From Branchipolynoe longqiensis (lineage: Eukaryota; Annelida; Polychaeta; Phyllodocida; Polynoidae), in contig CM059190.1 in the NCBI GenBank assembly GCA_030323885.1, positions 89,317,865 through 89,381,864 on the forward strand: DNA of 64,000 nt, given 5' to 3'. The translations under genes and the position numbers were made by a program. This document shows positions 21,340 through 31,929 of this stretch, in pieces; the first letter of the stretch is position 1; each line of letters opens with the position of its first letter. The notes below the pieces were generated by a model. The model had not been told where the DNA came from, did no database searches, and worked only from the letters and a program-made list of their open reading frames with translations.

Positions 21340-23385
21340 AACACAGCTAAAACTTATCTCGGCAAGCCAGACAGAAAACATCAGGACTGGTTCGACCCCA
21401 ACAATCAGGAGCTACAGAATCTTATGAGCAGAAGAGACCAAGCCCACCAGAGAGTGTTGCAGACCAGGAACACTAGATCCACCACTGCAGCATACAAAGA
21501 TGCCTGCAGATTGCTACAAAAATGCACCCGTGCATTGAAGTCAGACTGGTGGGAAATGAAGGCAGAGGAGCTGCAGAGAGCTGCAGACAGAAACAACATG
21601 AAGGGCTTCTACAGCGGACTGAAGGAAGTGTGGGGACCCGTGAAGAAGGGAGCTGTTCACCTGAAATCAACAGATGGAACGGAGACCTTTTCCGACAGCA
21701 AGAGAGTTGTGGCAAGATGGAGCGAACACTTCCAGAAGCTACTCAACGTCCCTGGTGACATAGATCACGAAGCTCTGAACAACATCCAGCAGCGCATTAC
21801 CAAAACATGCCTCGATGAGATTCCAACCATGGATGAGATGGCTAGAGCAATCGCCAGCCTGAAAGATGGCAAAGCACCTGGGGGTGATGGAATTCCTGCC
21901 GAGGTATGGAAGCATGGAGGAGACAATCTGCTCAACAGACTGCACCAACTAATCACCAATGCCTGGGAGGAGGGTTCTGTACCCCAAGCATGGAAGGATG
22001 CCAGCATTGTAACCATCTACAAGAAAGGTGATCGAACAGACTGTGGGAACTATAGAGGAATCTCTCTTCTTTCCATAGCAGGGAAGATCTTCGCCAGGAT
22101 CCTACTCAACAGACTATCTATTCACATAACACCTGGTGTGGTTCCAGAGTCACAGTGTGGCTTCAGAGGTAACCGGAGCACTGTGGATATGATATTTTGT
22201 CTCCGACAGCTACAAGAAAAGTGCATTGAGCAGGACCGACCACTGTACATGGTATTTGTCGATTTCACTAAGGCATTTGATACAGTCGGGAGGACCGGGC
22301 TATGGCAGCTACTGAGGAAGTATGGATGCCCAGAGAAGTTCACAACTATGATCGAGGCTCTACATACAGGAATGATGGCGAACATTAGTGCTGGAGGGGA
22401 AGTCTCGGAATCGTTTGGGGTTACCAATGGGGTCAAGCAAGGTTGTGTACTGGCCCCCACGCTCTTCTCCATCTTCCTATCAGCAATGCTAGACGAGGCT
22501 TTCCGAGACATGGGGGATGGCATCTATATACAGTCCAGACAGAGCGCTGACCTATTCAATGTCGCACACTTCAGAGCGAAGACCAAGACTACTCAGATAC
22601 TGGTGAGAGAGCTACTATTCGCAGATGACAGTGCACTGGTTGCCCACTCTGCTGAAGAGACCCAGAAAATAGTGGACGCTTTCTCCGATGCATCAAAGAA
22701 GTTTGGCCTGAAAATTAACATCAAGAAGACGGAGGTGCTGTACCAACCCAACTCTACAAGAACCCGAGAGGAGGAGATCATGGTTGACGGAAACAAGCTG
22801 AACTCTGTTCCGGAATTCACCTATCTCGGATGCACAATATCAAGTGATGGACGCATTGATGCTGAGATACAGAGGAGGATGGCCAAGGCTAGCGCATCTT
22901 TCGGCCGACTACGCCAGAGACTCTGGAACAACCACCATGTGTCCATTCGGGTCAAAGGTAAGATCTACCGCGCAATCGTGCTATCCACCCTACTATACGG
23001 AGCCGAGGCCTGGACAGTGTACAGACAGCAGGTGAAAAAGCTGCATGCCTTCATGATGCGACATCTGCGTTCAATCATGAGGCTAACCTGGAAGGACAAA
23101 GTGACGAATAAGGAAATACTCGAACGGATGGGGCTGCCCTCTATGGAAGATCTTCTGATCAAAAAGAATCTCCGGTGGACTGGACACCTCATGAGGATGT
23201 CATCAGACAGGCTACCAAAGCAGATCCTCTATTCTCAACTGTCTTCTGGCTACAGAAAGAGAGGGCGCCCCCGTCTCCGGTTCAAAGATACCATCAAGAG
23301 AAACCTGAAGCTGAGAGACATTAAGACCGACTCATGGACACAACTCTCACAGCAGAGAGCTAAATGGAGAGCGGCAGTCAAGTAA
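21340..23385 (+). CDS. LINE reverse transcriptase, N-terminally truncated
   Basis: The protein would copy LINE RNA into DNA at a nicked target. The frame is open for about 680 codons. An upstream extension from a GTG at 21298 is read from SINE sequence and is not part of the protein; the first in-frame ATG is 21424. RT motifs, numbered from 21298, appear in order: DGKAPGGDG near 190, YKKGD and GNYRGISLL near 245-260, motif A FVDF at 320-323 with catalytic D322, motif B NGVKQGC from 377, motif C FADD at 441-444 (D443, D444), then KFGLKINIKKTE and YLGCTISSDG. The C-terminal region has KEILERMGLPS and KNLRWTGHLMRM. No endonuclease residues are present, so the copy is probably dead although its RT is intact. 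The lack of stops suggests a recent insertion. Confidence 0.93.
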   Translation, partial: NTAKTYLGKPDRKHQDWFDPNNQELQNLMSRRDQAHQRVLQTRNTRSTTAAYKDACRLLQKCTRALKSDWWEMKAEELQRAADRNNMKGFYSGLKEVWGPVKKGAVHLKSTDGTETFSDSKRVVARWSEHFQKLLNVPGDIDHEALNNIQQRITKTCLDEIPTMDEMARAIASLKDGKAPGGDGIPAEVWKHGGDNLLNRLHQLITNAWEEGSVPQAWKDASIVTIYKKGDRTDCGNYRGISLLSIAGKIFARILLNRLSIHITPGVVPESQCGFRGNRSTVDMIFCLRQLQEKCIEQDRPLYMVFVDFTKAFDTVGRTGLWQLLRKYGCPEKFTTMIEALHTGMMANISAGGEVSESFGVTNGVKQGCVLAPTLFSIFLSAMLDEAFRDMGDGIYIQSRQSADLFNVAHFRAKTKTTQILVRELLFADDSALVAHSAEETQKIVDAFSDASKKFGLKINIKKTEVLYQPNSTRTREEEIMVDGNKLNSVPEFTYLGCTISSDGRIDAEIQRRMAKASASFGRLRQRLWNNHHVSIRVKGKIYRAIVLSTLLYGAEAWTVYRQQVKKLHAFMMRHLRSIMRLTWKDKVTNKEILERMGLPSMEDLLIKKNLRWTGHLMRMSSDRLPKQILYSQLSSGYRKRGRPRLRFKDTIKRNLKLRDIKTDSWTQLSQQRAKWRAAVK

Positions 23386-23440
23386 TGAAAGCAGTCTTTG
23401 TCGCATCGCGACCGACAGCATGATGATGATGATGATGACT
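21340..23440 (+). mobile_element. 5'-truncated non-LTR retrotransposon (LINE 1)
   Basis: The insertion begins abruptly inside a minus-strand SINE A copy (left part 21232-21339, right part from about 23442) and ends in an ATG-repeat tail at 23420-23438. It carries an open reverse-transcriptase frame, but the endonuclease domain that normally precedes RT in such LINEs is missing. That fits 5' truncation during target-primed reverse transcription. The 3' UTR is only about 50 bases. A short imperfect target duplication may flank it (GCTGCCCTAC on the left, GGGCTGTAC on the right). The simple-repeat tail and single RT frame suggest an RTE-like LINE, but the clade is not proven. Confidence 0.9.
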
Positions 23441-23441
23441 G

Positions 23442-23672
23442 GGCTGTACTGGGAGACAAGGCTGCCAGCACCATGACCTGCTATCCCACTCAGTCACATT
23501 ATCCTGACACTAAGGTAACCAGTCCTTGTCCTATCGTAGTAATATTGATGAGCACCTGGCTAGTAAGCAACAAGTATACATTTTTTCAGTCATTGGTTTA
23601 ACTCGACCGGGAAGCGAACTCCCGTCCTTCTGCACGCGAGGCTCACGCTGTGCCGGTTCGGCCATCGCGTCT
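23442..23672 (-). mobile_element. SINE A, right part after LINE 1
   Basis: It resumes with ACTGGGAGACAAGGCTGCC and continues through CACATTATCCTGACACTAAGG to the tRNA-like head (GTGCCGGTTCGGCCATC). With 21232-21339 it forms one full copy. Confidence 0.87.
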
Positions 23673-23679
23673 GCTGCTT

Positions 23680-24288
23680 TAGTTCTGAGTATGCCGTATG
23701 GGAATTAGTTATCTTTGCATATATTTGAACTAAAGCGCTGCACAATAAGATATGTGTGGACAACAGTTAAATCCTAATGAAATACGCTATTGCTGCCTTA
23801 GCTAAGTCACATTCTCACCTGCTGATTGTGAATAGGGAAGGTTCAAATCTAGATGTAACTGCTTGGCTGTTGAAATTACTATGCGTCCTTCGGATTATGC
23901 AACTTAATTAATTATGAGCTGCCGTCTGAGCTGGCCTTTTTACTTTCATTACTGCACAGGAGGGCTGATTCAGCAAGCATGCCAGTTGGCTTCCATATGC
24001 AGAAAGCCATGTGGATGAGCCACAACTCAGTCATCGCAATGACTTACGAAATTGATACATGCCATTACCTGGCATGGTCCTTGGTGTAATATAGAGACGA
24101 TGTTAACGCTAGTAGGTCCAGTTAAGGAGTGAACACTCTATTCTCAGTCCAGTTTATATTACAAGTGTCCTGCAGTTGCTTAGGTACAGGGTTGCTCATA
24201 CATCCACACTCGTCACACATCACTGTGCACACAACTACCTATATTGTGCATGTGCTGCTGGTGTGCTCTCTCTCTCTCTTTCTATACA
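23680..24288. other. Unassigned sequence
   Basis: It contains a possible SINE A scrap near 24040-24090 (CAATGACTTACGAAATTGATAC) and a CT run near 24267-24280. No gene recognised. Confidence 0.4.
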
Positions 24289-24291
24289 GCG

Positions 24292-24603
24292 GGCACAATG
24301 GATGAATCGGTAAAGCGCAAGCCTCCCGTGCGGTCCGCAGTCGAGACAAACCGATGACTCGTACAATTGATACTTGTCGCTTACTAGCTTGGTGATGAGC
24401 ATTACTAGGATAGGGCAAGGACTGGTTAGCTAAGTGCCAGGATAGTGTGACTGAGTGGGATATCAGGTCATGGTACAGGTGGTCTGATTTCCCAGTGGGG
24501 CAGCACTATGAAGTTGCCATGAATATACATTGTAACCAGTTGGTACCAGTTGTGATATGCCCTTAGAAGTTGACAGGACATAAAAGTCCAAAACCAACTA
24601 ACT
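24292..24603 (+). mobile_element. SINE A, full plus copy
   Basis: The head (GGATGAATCGGTAAAGCGCA, AGCCTCCCGTGC) is followed by TTGATACTTGTCGCTTACTAG, GGGATATCAGGTCATGG, the tail GACAGGACATAAAAGTCC and AAAACCAACTAAC. A TA repeat follows at 24606-24670. Confidence 0.87.
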
Positions 24604-24605
24604 CT

Positions 24606-24670
24606 TTATATATATATATATATATCTATATACATATACATATATACATATACATATATATATATATACA
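24606..24670. repeat. TA/TATACA microsatellite
   Basis: TATATATATA and TACATATACATA runs directly follow the tail of a SINE A. Confidence 0.9.
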
Positions 24671-24674
24671 CTGG

Positions 24675-24895
24675 CTTGCTTTAGAGTATAGGGCAATGAT
24701 TCGTTTTAGTATCAGGATAATCTGACTGAATGGGATATCGGGTGCTTTTAGTTTGTTTGTTATTTTATGTTCTAGCAACATTTAAGGTCATATTAGGACG
24801 GGTACCGATTTGTGACAGTGCACACTCATGGCGACTTAATAGTGCTGCCCAACTGGGAGACAGTGCTACCGGCAGAATGACCCGACATTATGCCA
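24675..24895. mobile_element. Two SINE A fragments, opposite strands
   Basis: A plus-strand middle part (24675-24746, GTATCAGGATAATCTGACTG) joins a minus-strand 3' part (24750-24895, TCTAGCAACATTTAAGGTC to ACTGGGAGACAGTGC). Confidence 0.75.
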
Positions 24896-25029
24896 CAGAT
24901 ATTGCATAATTAGTACTGAAAGTTGTCACTTTGTGATGCAGAGTGACCTAGACCAGGTCCTCGTTTAATTACTCTCCAGACATGGATTTTGTGTAATGAA
25001 AAAATATGTGTATATTTAGCATATATGTT

Positions 25030-25360
25030 TTAGCCTGTGCGGGTGAATTACCAGAAGTGCCGACCGAGTTGATAATGCGCACTTCTGCAGACGTCATTAG
25101 TACTCACCATTTCTTTGTTCCATGTGTAGCCATTAGAATGTGAGCAATTAGAGCCGCCTGTCACGCATGCGCCAGCAGTCAGCGAGCTGGCATTATGAGC
25201 ACCACTCCCCCCCCTCCCCACCTACCCTCTGCCCTCTCCGCCTACCCCCTCCCCTCCCCAATGCCCCTCCCATCCTCACCTACCCACTCCCTCCCCACAA
25301 ATCTCTTCCCCTCCCAACCTACCGCTCCCCTCCAAACCTATTCCCTCCCCACTTGTACAT
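25030..25360 (-). repeat. Inverted copy of the 19.51-19.92 kb unit
   Basis: GGGTGAATTACCAGAAGTGCC, GCAGACGTCATTAGTACTC, CGCCAGCAGTCAGCGAGCTGG and a C-rich array (25200-25350) reproduce the earlier unit in reverse orientation, including the array's internal wording. Confidence 0.8.
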
Positions 25361-25364
25361 TATT

Positions 25365-26015
25365 AGCACTGCCTGGTTTTTACCCAAAAAATCATTTTCC
25401 ATTTGTCACTTGAAAAAGTGTTTTTACTGTTGATTTTATTTATCATATACCACTTGTGATTTTGCCACAGTTTTATGCTCTTTTAGCATACATTTCTGCG
25501 TTCTATTATACCTGTTTGAAATGTAATTTATTTTACTCATATATTTTTAACCACTGTATGTTCCCAAATAGCATATGTCTACTTGTTGTGCTTGGGTGGA
25601 GGGGGGTGGGGTGCTAAACAAACAGACAAAAGAAATGATTTGCATGTCAATACAAAAACATACTAATTGGTTCTGTCGTCTAGTGGTTAGGGTGTTAGTT
25701 TTGCAATCTATAGGTTGGGAGTTCAAATCCCTTTGGTGATTTACTTTTTACATTTATTTTATTATGTTTCACTCCACTTGTCTTTCATTACTGCAAGTAA
25801 ATAATACAATGAAATTGTACTAACAAATATTTTACATTACACCAAATATATTTCCTATATGTACTACTCTAACAAAGTAGGACATTCTTTATTCTTCCTC
25901 TTCTTCACTCTCACCTATCCATTTACAACTCGGCAGGAGCAAGCAACCTCAGCACTCTCCCACCACATATCCAGTTACATGACCTGAACAAAACTAGTCA
26001 AACGAGTGCTTGGAG
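25365..26015. other. Unassigned sequence with one tRNA-like head
   Basis: At 25672-25745 the sequence GTCGTCTAGTGGTTAGGGTG plus GGGAGTTCAAATCCC resembles tRNA A and B boxes. The acceptor stem does not pair, so it is a SINE head or tRNA relic and not a functional tRNA. Nothing else is recognised. Confidence 0.45.
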
Positions 26016-26020
26016 AGCAT

Positions 26021-26930
26021 TGTAAAAATATACGGATTTTCGGTTTAGAATTATATAGTGGCAGGGAGCATCTTTATTAGTGCATGACAGAGGGGGACAA
26101 GGTTATGTAAACTAAAAAGCAATGATGCCTAATCACAGTATGATATGATAATAGACTATGTGAAATATATGTTCATGCATGCTGCCTAAGATTAAGAAGG
26201 AGCTGTGTTCTAGGGGAGGCTGCCCAAGGGGTGGAAATTTCCTATGTGTAAGACTAAGCATGTACCATCACCAAGGAGGGACGTTCTTGGTCTATATGAG
26301 TGGACATATATATATATGAATGTAACTGTATACGACTGCTGGTTCACCCCTGTGTCCATAAGGGAGGCCCAACCTCAGCCGCAATTGCATATAGACTCGG
26401 GGTGGCACCTGCAGCTGAGTAGGGTGGTAGCTCCCTCCACTGGGGGGGTTGGCTCCCGCCCTAGCTGTAGGGTCACCTGAGGGGCTGACGGTGGGACTGC
26501 TCAGTCACCTACACTGCCTTGACTAACTGACCACACTAAATATAGGAGATGCACAGCAATTATGTAAATGAAGGACCGATGCTCCAGTCACACTGGGCAC
26601 CGGCACTCTAGTCCTGGCTCTGGAGTGAAGCGCACGTACTTCGAGCAGGAACCCCAGACACTCTGTCTGATGCTACCTAAATTCACCTATTCAAATTGAG
26701 TGTATCCACAGCCATAGGACTCCTGTCCCATGGGCTGTGGGCACTGCTTTCAGTATACAGGCTAAGTGGTAATGAGAATTAGTGTGGACAGAAGGTGAGG
26801 AGTGAGGGTGCTAGGTCACATGTAGGGGAATGGACAGTAGTTGTTGCTCCAATAAAGCACAACTTATTCACTGTTCATTTGTGTGTCTAGTTTTCCTTCC
26901 TCTTTTCAGTACTGATTCATGAGTTGGTTT
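26021..26930 (+). repeat. LTR-like repeat E, plus copy 1
   Basis: It starts TGTAAAAATATACGGATTTT and has CACCTGCAGCTGAGTAGG, GAGCAGGAACCCCAGACACTC, GTGTGGACAGAAGGTGAGG and CCAATAAAGCACAACTT. These appear in the same order at 51213-52145. There is no coding frame. Confidence 0.65.
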
Positions 26931-27052
26931 GATTAGGCTAATGGCATCACAGGTGATATGAAGGGGAGAGTTTTGTAGTCTCATGGGGTGCTCACAGCGG
27001 CAGAGCATTCCTGATTTTATAGCATGTTAGAGTTCCCATCCCAGACCCTATG

Positions 27053-27545
27053 CCGGTGTTGCAGTTTCCGAGGCACACCAGTTTGCCAGGGACACATCGC
27101 TTCTGTGCATGCGTCAAAATCGAACAGCATCGTCACTAACCATATATATTTAATATAATGTTTTTGGTAAACATGTTTTCTATATGTGTACCAAGCGATT
27201 TGTTTCTAGGTGGTGTCGTTTTAGAGATATTTCACTTTTTCTGTATTTTCTGTATGAAGATTGCTCACGACCATTGACAATGCCTTGAGTTTGATGGTAT
27301 GCGCAGTGCAAAACATTAGTTTTATTCAAAATTAATAGAAATCAAGAACCCTAACCATATAAATTTAATATAATCTTTATGGTAAAGATGTTTTCTATAT
27401 GTGTACCAAGCGATTTGTTTCTAGGTGGTGTAATTTGAGAGATATTTGACTTTTTCTGTATGAAGATTTGCTCACGGCCGTTGACAATGCATTTGGATGG
27501 ATGTGTCCCTGGCAAACTGGTGTGCCTCGGAAACCGCAACACCGG
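27053..27545. mobile_element. MITE with ~43-bp inverted ends and internal direct repeat
   Basis: CCGGTGTTGCAGTTTCCGAG and GCACACCAGTTTGCCAGGGA (27053-27097) are mirrored as the reverse complement at 27502-27545, with about one mismatch. Inside, a ~145-base segment (TGTGTACCAAGCGATTTGTT, TTTCTAGGTGGTGT) occurs twice, at about 27139-27288 and 27350-27495. No transposase frame. Confidence 0.83.
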
Positions 27546-27549
27546 ATCC

Positions 27550-28185
27550 CTTTATTAAGCGCCATCATTTTCTTGGTAATTGCTGTGCCCTGAGAAGCCA
27601 TTATCCATGGACAGATACCCTCATGTTATATTCATTCAGTAAGTGTTGCACTTGTTGCTGCTACTGTTGTGTATGATATTTGCATCATTGTAGGGAACAG
27701 CAAGAAGCATTATTGTCATATTAGGACTTCTGCTATTCATAAATAAAGCTGTGATGGTGGTGTAGGTAGTCACCATGGTGATGGGCATTCATATATATGG
27801 CGCAACTGGTAAAGCGTTGTATCTTACGGAGGATAATATTTATAATAATAATAAGTATTATTCCCTTACTTATCTTTATACTCGCATAATACATTATACA
27901 TCACATATATACGTACATATACATAATATATATAGATACAGTGCACGAGTGACAGTATTCGCGGCACTGGGGAGGTGGCGCCAGATGTCCCACTCAGGGG
28001 AGGGGCCACCTATAAAGTAGTACACAGAATCAGGGTGGCCAGTAGGGGATATTCCCTTACGCGCCTTTATACTCGCATAAGTTTTATACATCACATATAC
28101 ATATATACATGTGACCAATCACATCGAATTCAGTCTATGGACACATTCATATTATTCAGATTTGTATTATACTCTTCTGCTTTTA
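27550..28185. other. Unassigned sequence with short direct repeats
   Basis: ATTCCCTTAC followed by CTTTATACTCGCATAA occurs at about 27859 and 28050, each followed by TATACATCACATATA. They are probably part of a SINE-like repeat but no family is assigned. Confidence 0.45.
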
Positions 28186-28187
28186 CT

Positions 28188-28320
28188 GGACACGGTGGCC
28201 GAAGAGCTAGAGCCTGGGTTCCGGTCGAGTCAAACCAATGACTTAAAAAACTGATACTTGTTGCTTCCTACCCAGGCACTCAGTATTAATAGGATAGGGA
28301 AAGGACTGGTTGGCTAAGGC
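28188..28320 (+). mobile_element. SINE A, 5' part
   Basis: CGGTGGCCGAAGAGCTAGAG, GGTTCCGGTCGAGTC, CAAACCAATGACTTAAAA and GGACTGGTTGGCTAAGG; the 3' half is absent. Confidence 0.82.
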
Positions 28321-28489
28321 TTATATTATAAAAATTCATAACTATTCTCAGACCACCCAGGTTCTGTGTAGGGGTGAGAGGTGCTGGAGCGGGTGCACAT
28401 GGTCACTGGCTTTTTATTCCATCACCACACAAAAAGTCTGCGTACCACCTGAAAATCCCCAAGCTAGGCGCCTGAATTATAACAATTAT

Positions 28490-28785
28490 TGTGGCGTTCT
28501 CTGTGGCGGAGTGGTTAGAGTGTCTGACTTTTTTCTAGGTCAGACTCCTAATCTGAGGGTCGGCGGTTAGATTCCCCGTGCCCCTAGCTCTGCCAATTTG
28601 GATTTCCACCGCTGTGTATAACTTACAGCGTCATCAAAGGCCGGTTGCTCTCATACCATGTCTACGTGGTGTGGGAGGTTAAAAATCCCTTGGGTCGGTA
28701 AAAGTGTAGGCTCGGGCTTTCTATCGACCAGCAGTGGAATGAGGAAGACCAGTCGTCTATGACTGAAATTTCCCCTGCTTAAACA
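28490..28785 (+). mobile_element. SINE B, copy 2
   Basis: The head CTCTGTGGCGGAGTGGTTAG, long arm TAGGTCAGACTCCTAATCTG, B-box-like GGCGGTTAGATTCCCC, then TTTGGATTTCCACCGCTGTG, TGGTGTGGGAGGTTAAAAAT and CTTTCTATCGACC. AACAATTA-type sequence on both sides may be a target duplication. Confidence 0.85.
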
Positions 28786-29317
28786 ATTAATGGACCAAAA
28801 AAAACAACAACAACAACAAAAAAACAATTGGAAGAACAGTCCTCCCCCCCACCCTCCCCCTCCACATCATCCTAACCCACCCATACACTCCCAGTACATG
28901 TGTATCACAACGCAAATACATGCTGAGGTGGGGGGGGGGAGGGGCAGGGAAGGAGCGGGATCCAAACATGATCTACAAAGACGATGGAGGGAGGTGGCAG
29001 TGTCTGTGATTGTGAATGATGCCACACACCGATCCATATGTGGGCACAAGGTCAAGGTCACAGCCAGGGGCTGCTTCTAGACAAAGGAGGAGCTCATTGT
29101 GGGATTGTGGGACTGTGGGGCGGTGGGAACCATCCTGTGTACCAATAATGTAGGTTTTGGGCTGCCAGGTAGCCTTGACCCACTTTGTTAGACATATGGA
29201 GCGGGATAGTGCATGGTGTGTGTGGGGGGGGTGGGGGGGCGGGCGGGGGTTATGATGGTAACTGTGCCACTGGCTACGTGCTGAAAGACCCAGGGATATG
29301 GCTGAGAAGGCTGTGTA

Positions 29318-29372
29318 GTTGGATTGGTTGTTAGAGTTTTACGTCCTGGCAACATCTAAGGTCATATCCGGA
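29318..29372 (-). mobile_element. SINE A tail fragment
   Basis: TTGTTAGAGTTTTACGTCCTG and GCAACATCTAAGGTCATATC only; it abuts LINE 2. Confidence 0.8.
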
Positions 29373-29375
29373 AGG

Positions 29376-29850
29376 AAGCTGCATAGTTCCTGTCTCAATC
29401 ATCAATCAATGGGTGCCGTCTTCTCGAAGAAGGTTGGCTGCAATGGACCTCCATCTCTTCCTGTCATTCGTTCCTCTCACGCATTCCGCATAGCTCATTG
29501 CTGTCCACTCAGTGATGTTGTCCATCCATGTTGTTCTCCTTCTCCCTCTTGGTCTTTTCCCTTCTATCTTCCCTTCCAGTATTCTTCTTTGTGATTCCTG
29601 GTGTCGTATCATGTGGCCAAAGTATTTAATTTTTCTGTTTTTGATCGTTTGTATTATCTGTCTCTTTATTTTCATTCTTGTTAGGACCTCCACGTTGCTT
29701 ATCATTGCTGTCCATGGAATTTTTAACATTCTTCTGTATTGCTACATTTCAAATGCCTCAAGCTTTGTTGTTATTGCTTTCTTCAAAGTCCATGTCTCGC
29801 AGCAATATAAAAGTGTAGACCACACATAGGATTTTAGTTCCTAGTCTACT
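29376..29850 (-). pseudogene. LINE 2, 3' end of RT gene, decayed
   Basis: Read on the minus strand, this encodes the C-terminal part of a second LINE polyprotein. Recognisable pieces are the end of the RT thumb (WSTLLYCCETWTLKKAI), RRMLKIPWT, KIKYFGHMIRHQ, EGKRPRGRRRTTWMDNI and RWRSIAANLLREDGTH before the stop at 29406. An in-frame stop replaces the usual Trp just before QYRRMLKIP. A TGAT-type repeat follows the stop. It is 5'-truncated at about 29850, next to a hAT-like relic. It differs clearly from LINE 1. Confidence 0.82.
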
Positions 29851-30311
29851 AGGCCGTAATCGATTAACATGACCCGTGCGACTCGGGTCACCCGAGTCGT
29901 CAGATTTCAAATAGAACACCGCGAGTGGAGTCGACAAATACAGGTGCCGTGTGCAAAACAACCCGACCCCAGTAACCCACCTCTTGGCTGGGGTTTGCAA
30001 GGAGCGATGATGTCATATTTGCGCTGGTACCGTCCTGCAGAATAACAGCTACCGGTACCAGTCATACATATTTTTTATGGTAATAACATAGATTAATGAA
30101 ATGGAAATATCACTAAAGTATGCCATCATAAAAATATTTAAATCATATTTTGCTGTAATTATATCGGCTATTAAAAAACAAATAAAAGGGCCACCATTTA
30201 GGTCACCCTGAGCGTGGAGAAGCGTATTCGATTATTCGACCCGAGTCTGCAGGATGTACACATGCACCAAAAAGTGGCTCGGGTGACCAGAGTCGATTAA
30301 TCGATTATGCC
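29851..30311. mobile_element. hAT-like relic with TAATCGATTA inverted ends
   Basis: AGGCCGTAATCGATTAAC on the left mirrors TTAATCGATTATGCCT on the right, and GACTCGGGTCACCCGAGTC-like words lie inside each end. About 460 bases, non-coding. The terminal TAATCGATTA word is typical of some animal hAT MITEs, but no clear 8-base duplication remains, so the family is tentative. Confidence 0.6.
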
Positions 30312-30319
30312 TCTTGGTG

Positions 30320-30645
30320 TAGGTGAGTTCAAAGTAAATGGACATATTTACATAACATTTTCCGGAAGTGTCCCTTCATTTTCATTTATCTTCTGTTTCA
30401 GTTCGATGCACTTCAGCTATTAGCAGTATTGGTATTGTCGGGGGGGAGGTGATGAAAATGGAAAATATTGTGCCTATAACAGGATTCGAACCCACACCTC
30501 TTGCATTCCGGGCTATGCTAACCATCCCACCACATATGCTACCTGATGTCATCACCCTATCCACGCTTACCTGTCTATGTGGCTCCTTGCCTGAGTGGTC
30601 AGTGCAGACTACTACATTCATCCCCCTGGGATTGTAAGTCTTTTA
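30320..30645 (-). mobile_element. SINE C variant, minus copy
   Basis: On the minus strand: the leader, the head (GATGGTTAGCATAGCCCGG, GGGTTCGAATCCTG), CACAATATTTTCCATTTTCA, then a ~97-base 3' part containing GAAGGGACACTTCCGGAAAA. The same 3' part, opposite strand, ends the SINE C at 32.26-32.64 kb. Confidence 0.72.
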
Positions 30646-30768
30646 AATGGCAAGGAAGCATGATTGTCATGTGGAATGACCTCCCTACCAGAGTCAGAGA
30701 AGCACAAACAATACTTGCCTTCAAAAATGCATATAGAGCCCACCTGACTATTCAGGCCCTTGAATGAC
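30645..30768 (+). pseudogene. LINE C-terminal tail fragment
   Basis: The frame contains MWNDLPTRVREAQTILAFKN and ends AYRAHLTIQALE before a stop at about 30768. A W-N-x-L-P motif followed by a FK-x-x-Y/L helix is typical of the extreme C-terminus of several LINE RT proteins (CR1- or Jockey-like). Only ~40 codons remain. It joins a minus-strand SINE C directly on its left. Confidence 0.5.
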
Positions 30769-30769
30769 T

Positions 30770-31925
30770 ACTGCAGTAATTACTAACAAAGCCCTTAGCT
30801 TCTGCCCCCCACCATTCTCACTTGCTCTCCTGTGGGTTTTGGCCCCCCACCACCCTCCCCAATCGGCCCTCCTCCCCTGCCGACGACGACGACTGGGGGT
30901 GTTCGTAACCTTACGATGGTTACCGGTTGCAGAACTGCAACATTGGGTAGAGAGGCTCCGATAAATCGGCCCAATCTTTGGTTGAAGACTTGTCTTCGTA
31001 GAGGGAGTGTGAAAGCTGGGGACATCTTTCACGACGTAGTGATGGCGGGGTGTCGGTGGCAGCGAATCTCTCCGTGCCGGTGTGTAGTTGTAGGTGTGTG
31101 TAGTATAGTGTAGCACTTGAATCCGGTCAGCAGGGGTTTGAGGAAGGCGGGCAAAGGTGGGAGCAGTGGTCGTTCCAGCAACAAGAACCAGACAGAGAAA
31201 TCGTAATAGGTGAAGGGCCCCACCCAAAAACACAACAACCCTGGTCAGGGGAAGAAGTGTGCCTGGGAGAAATCGAATGGGCAGATCTAGGAAAGAGAAA
31301 TGAGGAGAGTTGAGTCAAAGGACCGTGTCTATTTGCCCTACGGTGACCATCCAGCGAGCCATAGACACGGACAGAGTAAGAGTAGAAAGTGAAAATGCCG
31401 GCGGGCACCCCCGCCTGGAACTCTTTTCAGACATATCAAGGAGGTGCCAGGCCGGCAGAGAGGTGATAGAGAGAGGTGTGGACGAAGTGCGGTCCGGACA
31501 GCAAGTGCCCCCTGCCACCACCCTTTACCATTATGAATAAACCATCAACACACTGAATATCCGACACAACTGTCAACCTGTTTTAAACACATTGACAATT
31601 ATATAAAACAGACAAAATGTCTTGTCAACTATAAACTTACCATGTTTTATAAGAGAACAAATTTAACCCCCAACAATTGCTTGAGTTGCCCCGAGTATAC
31701 ATTTCTACTCAGTGCTGCTCCCCATTTTTGCATGAAAGACAGTGACTGGTGCTGTATGTTATACCGCAAGAGCCATTCCCTTAATTCTACAGGATCGGTG
31801 CTGTAACTAATACAGCACTGATCAAACTGAGATTATATAGACTGTCAATTCCAATTGTAAGATGGCCAGAAGACCAGTGCTCCGGTGCTGACAAATATCA
31901 TATTCAGATGAATAAACACTTGACC
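30770..31925. other. GC-rich then AT-rich unassigned sequence
   Basis: At 30790-31545 several overlapping open frames occur on both strands (up to 161 codons, minus, 30748-31233, starting with a hydrophobic stretch). None has support from family, splice sites or codon bias that I can see. A ~30-base orphan motif (CAGAAGACCAGTGCTCCGGTG) lies at 31867. Confidence 0.4.
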
Positions 31926-31929
31926 AAGA

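Noticed and set aside
25672..25745. tRNA gene
   Set aside because: A- and B-box-like words are present, but the acceptor stem and T stem do not pair, so it is at most a SINE head or relic.
30748..31233. 161-codon minus frame with a signal-peptide-like start
   Set aside because: Overlapping frames are open on both strands in a GC-rich stretch. No conserved cysteines or domains are seen, and it overlaps a LINE fragment at its end.
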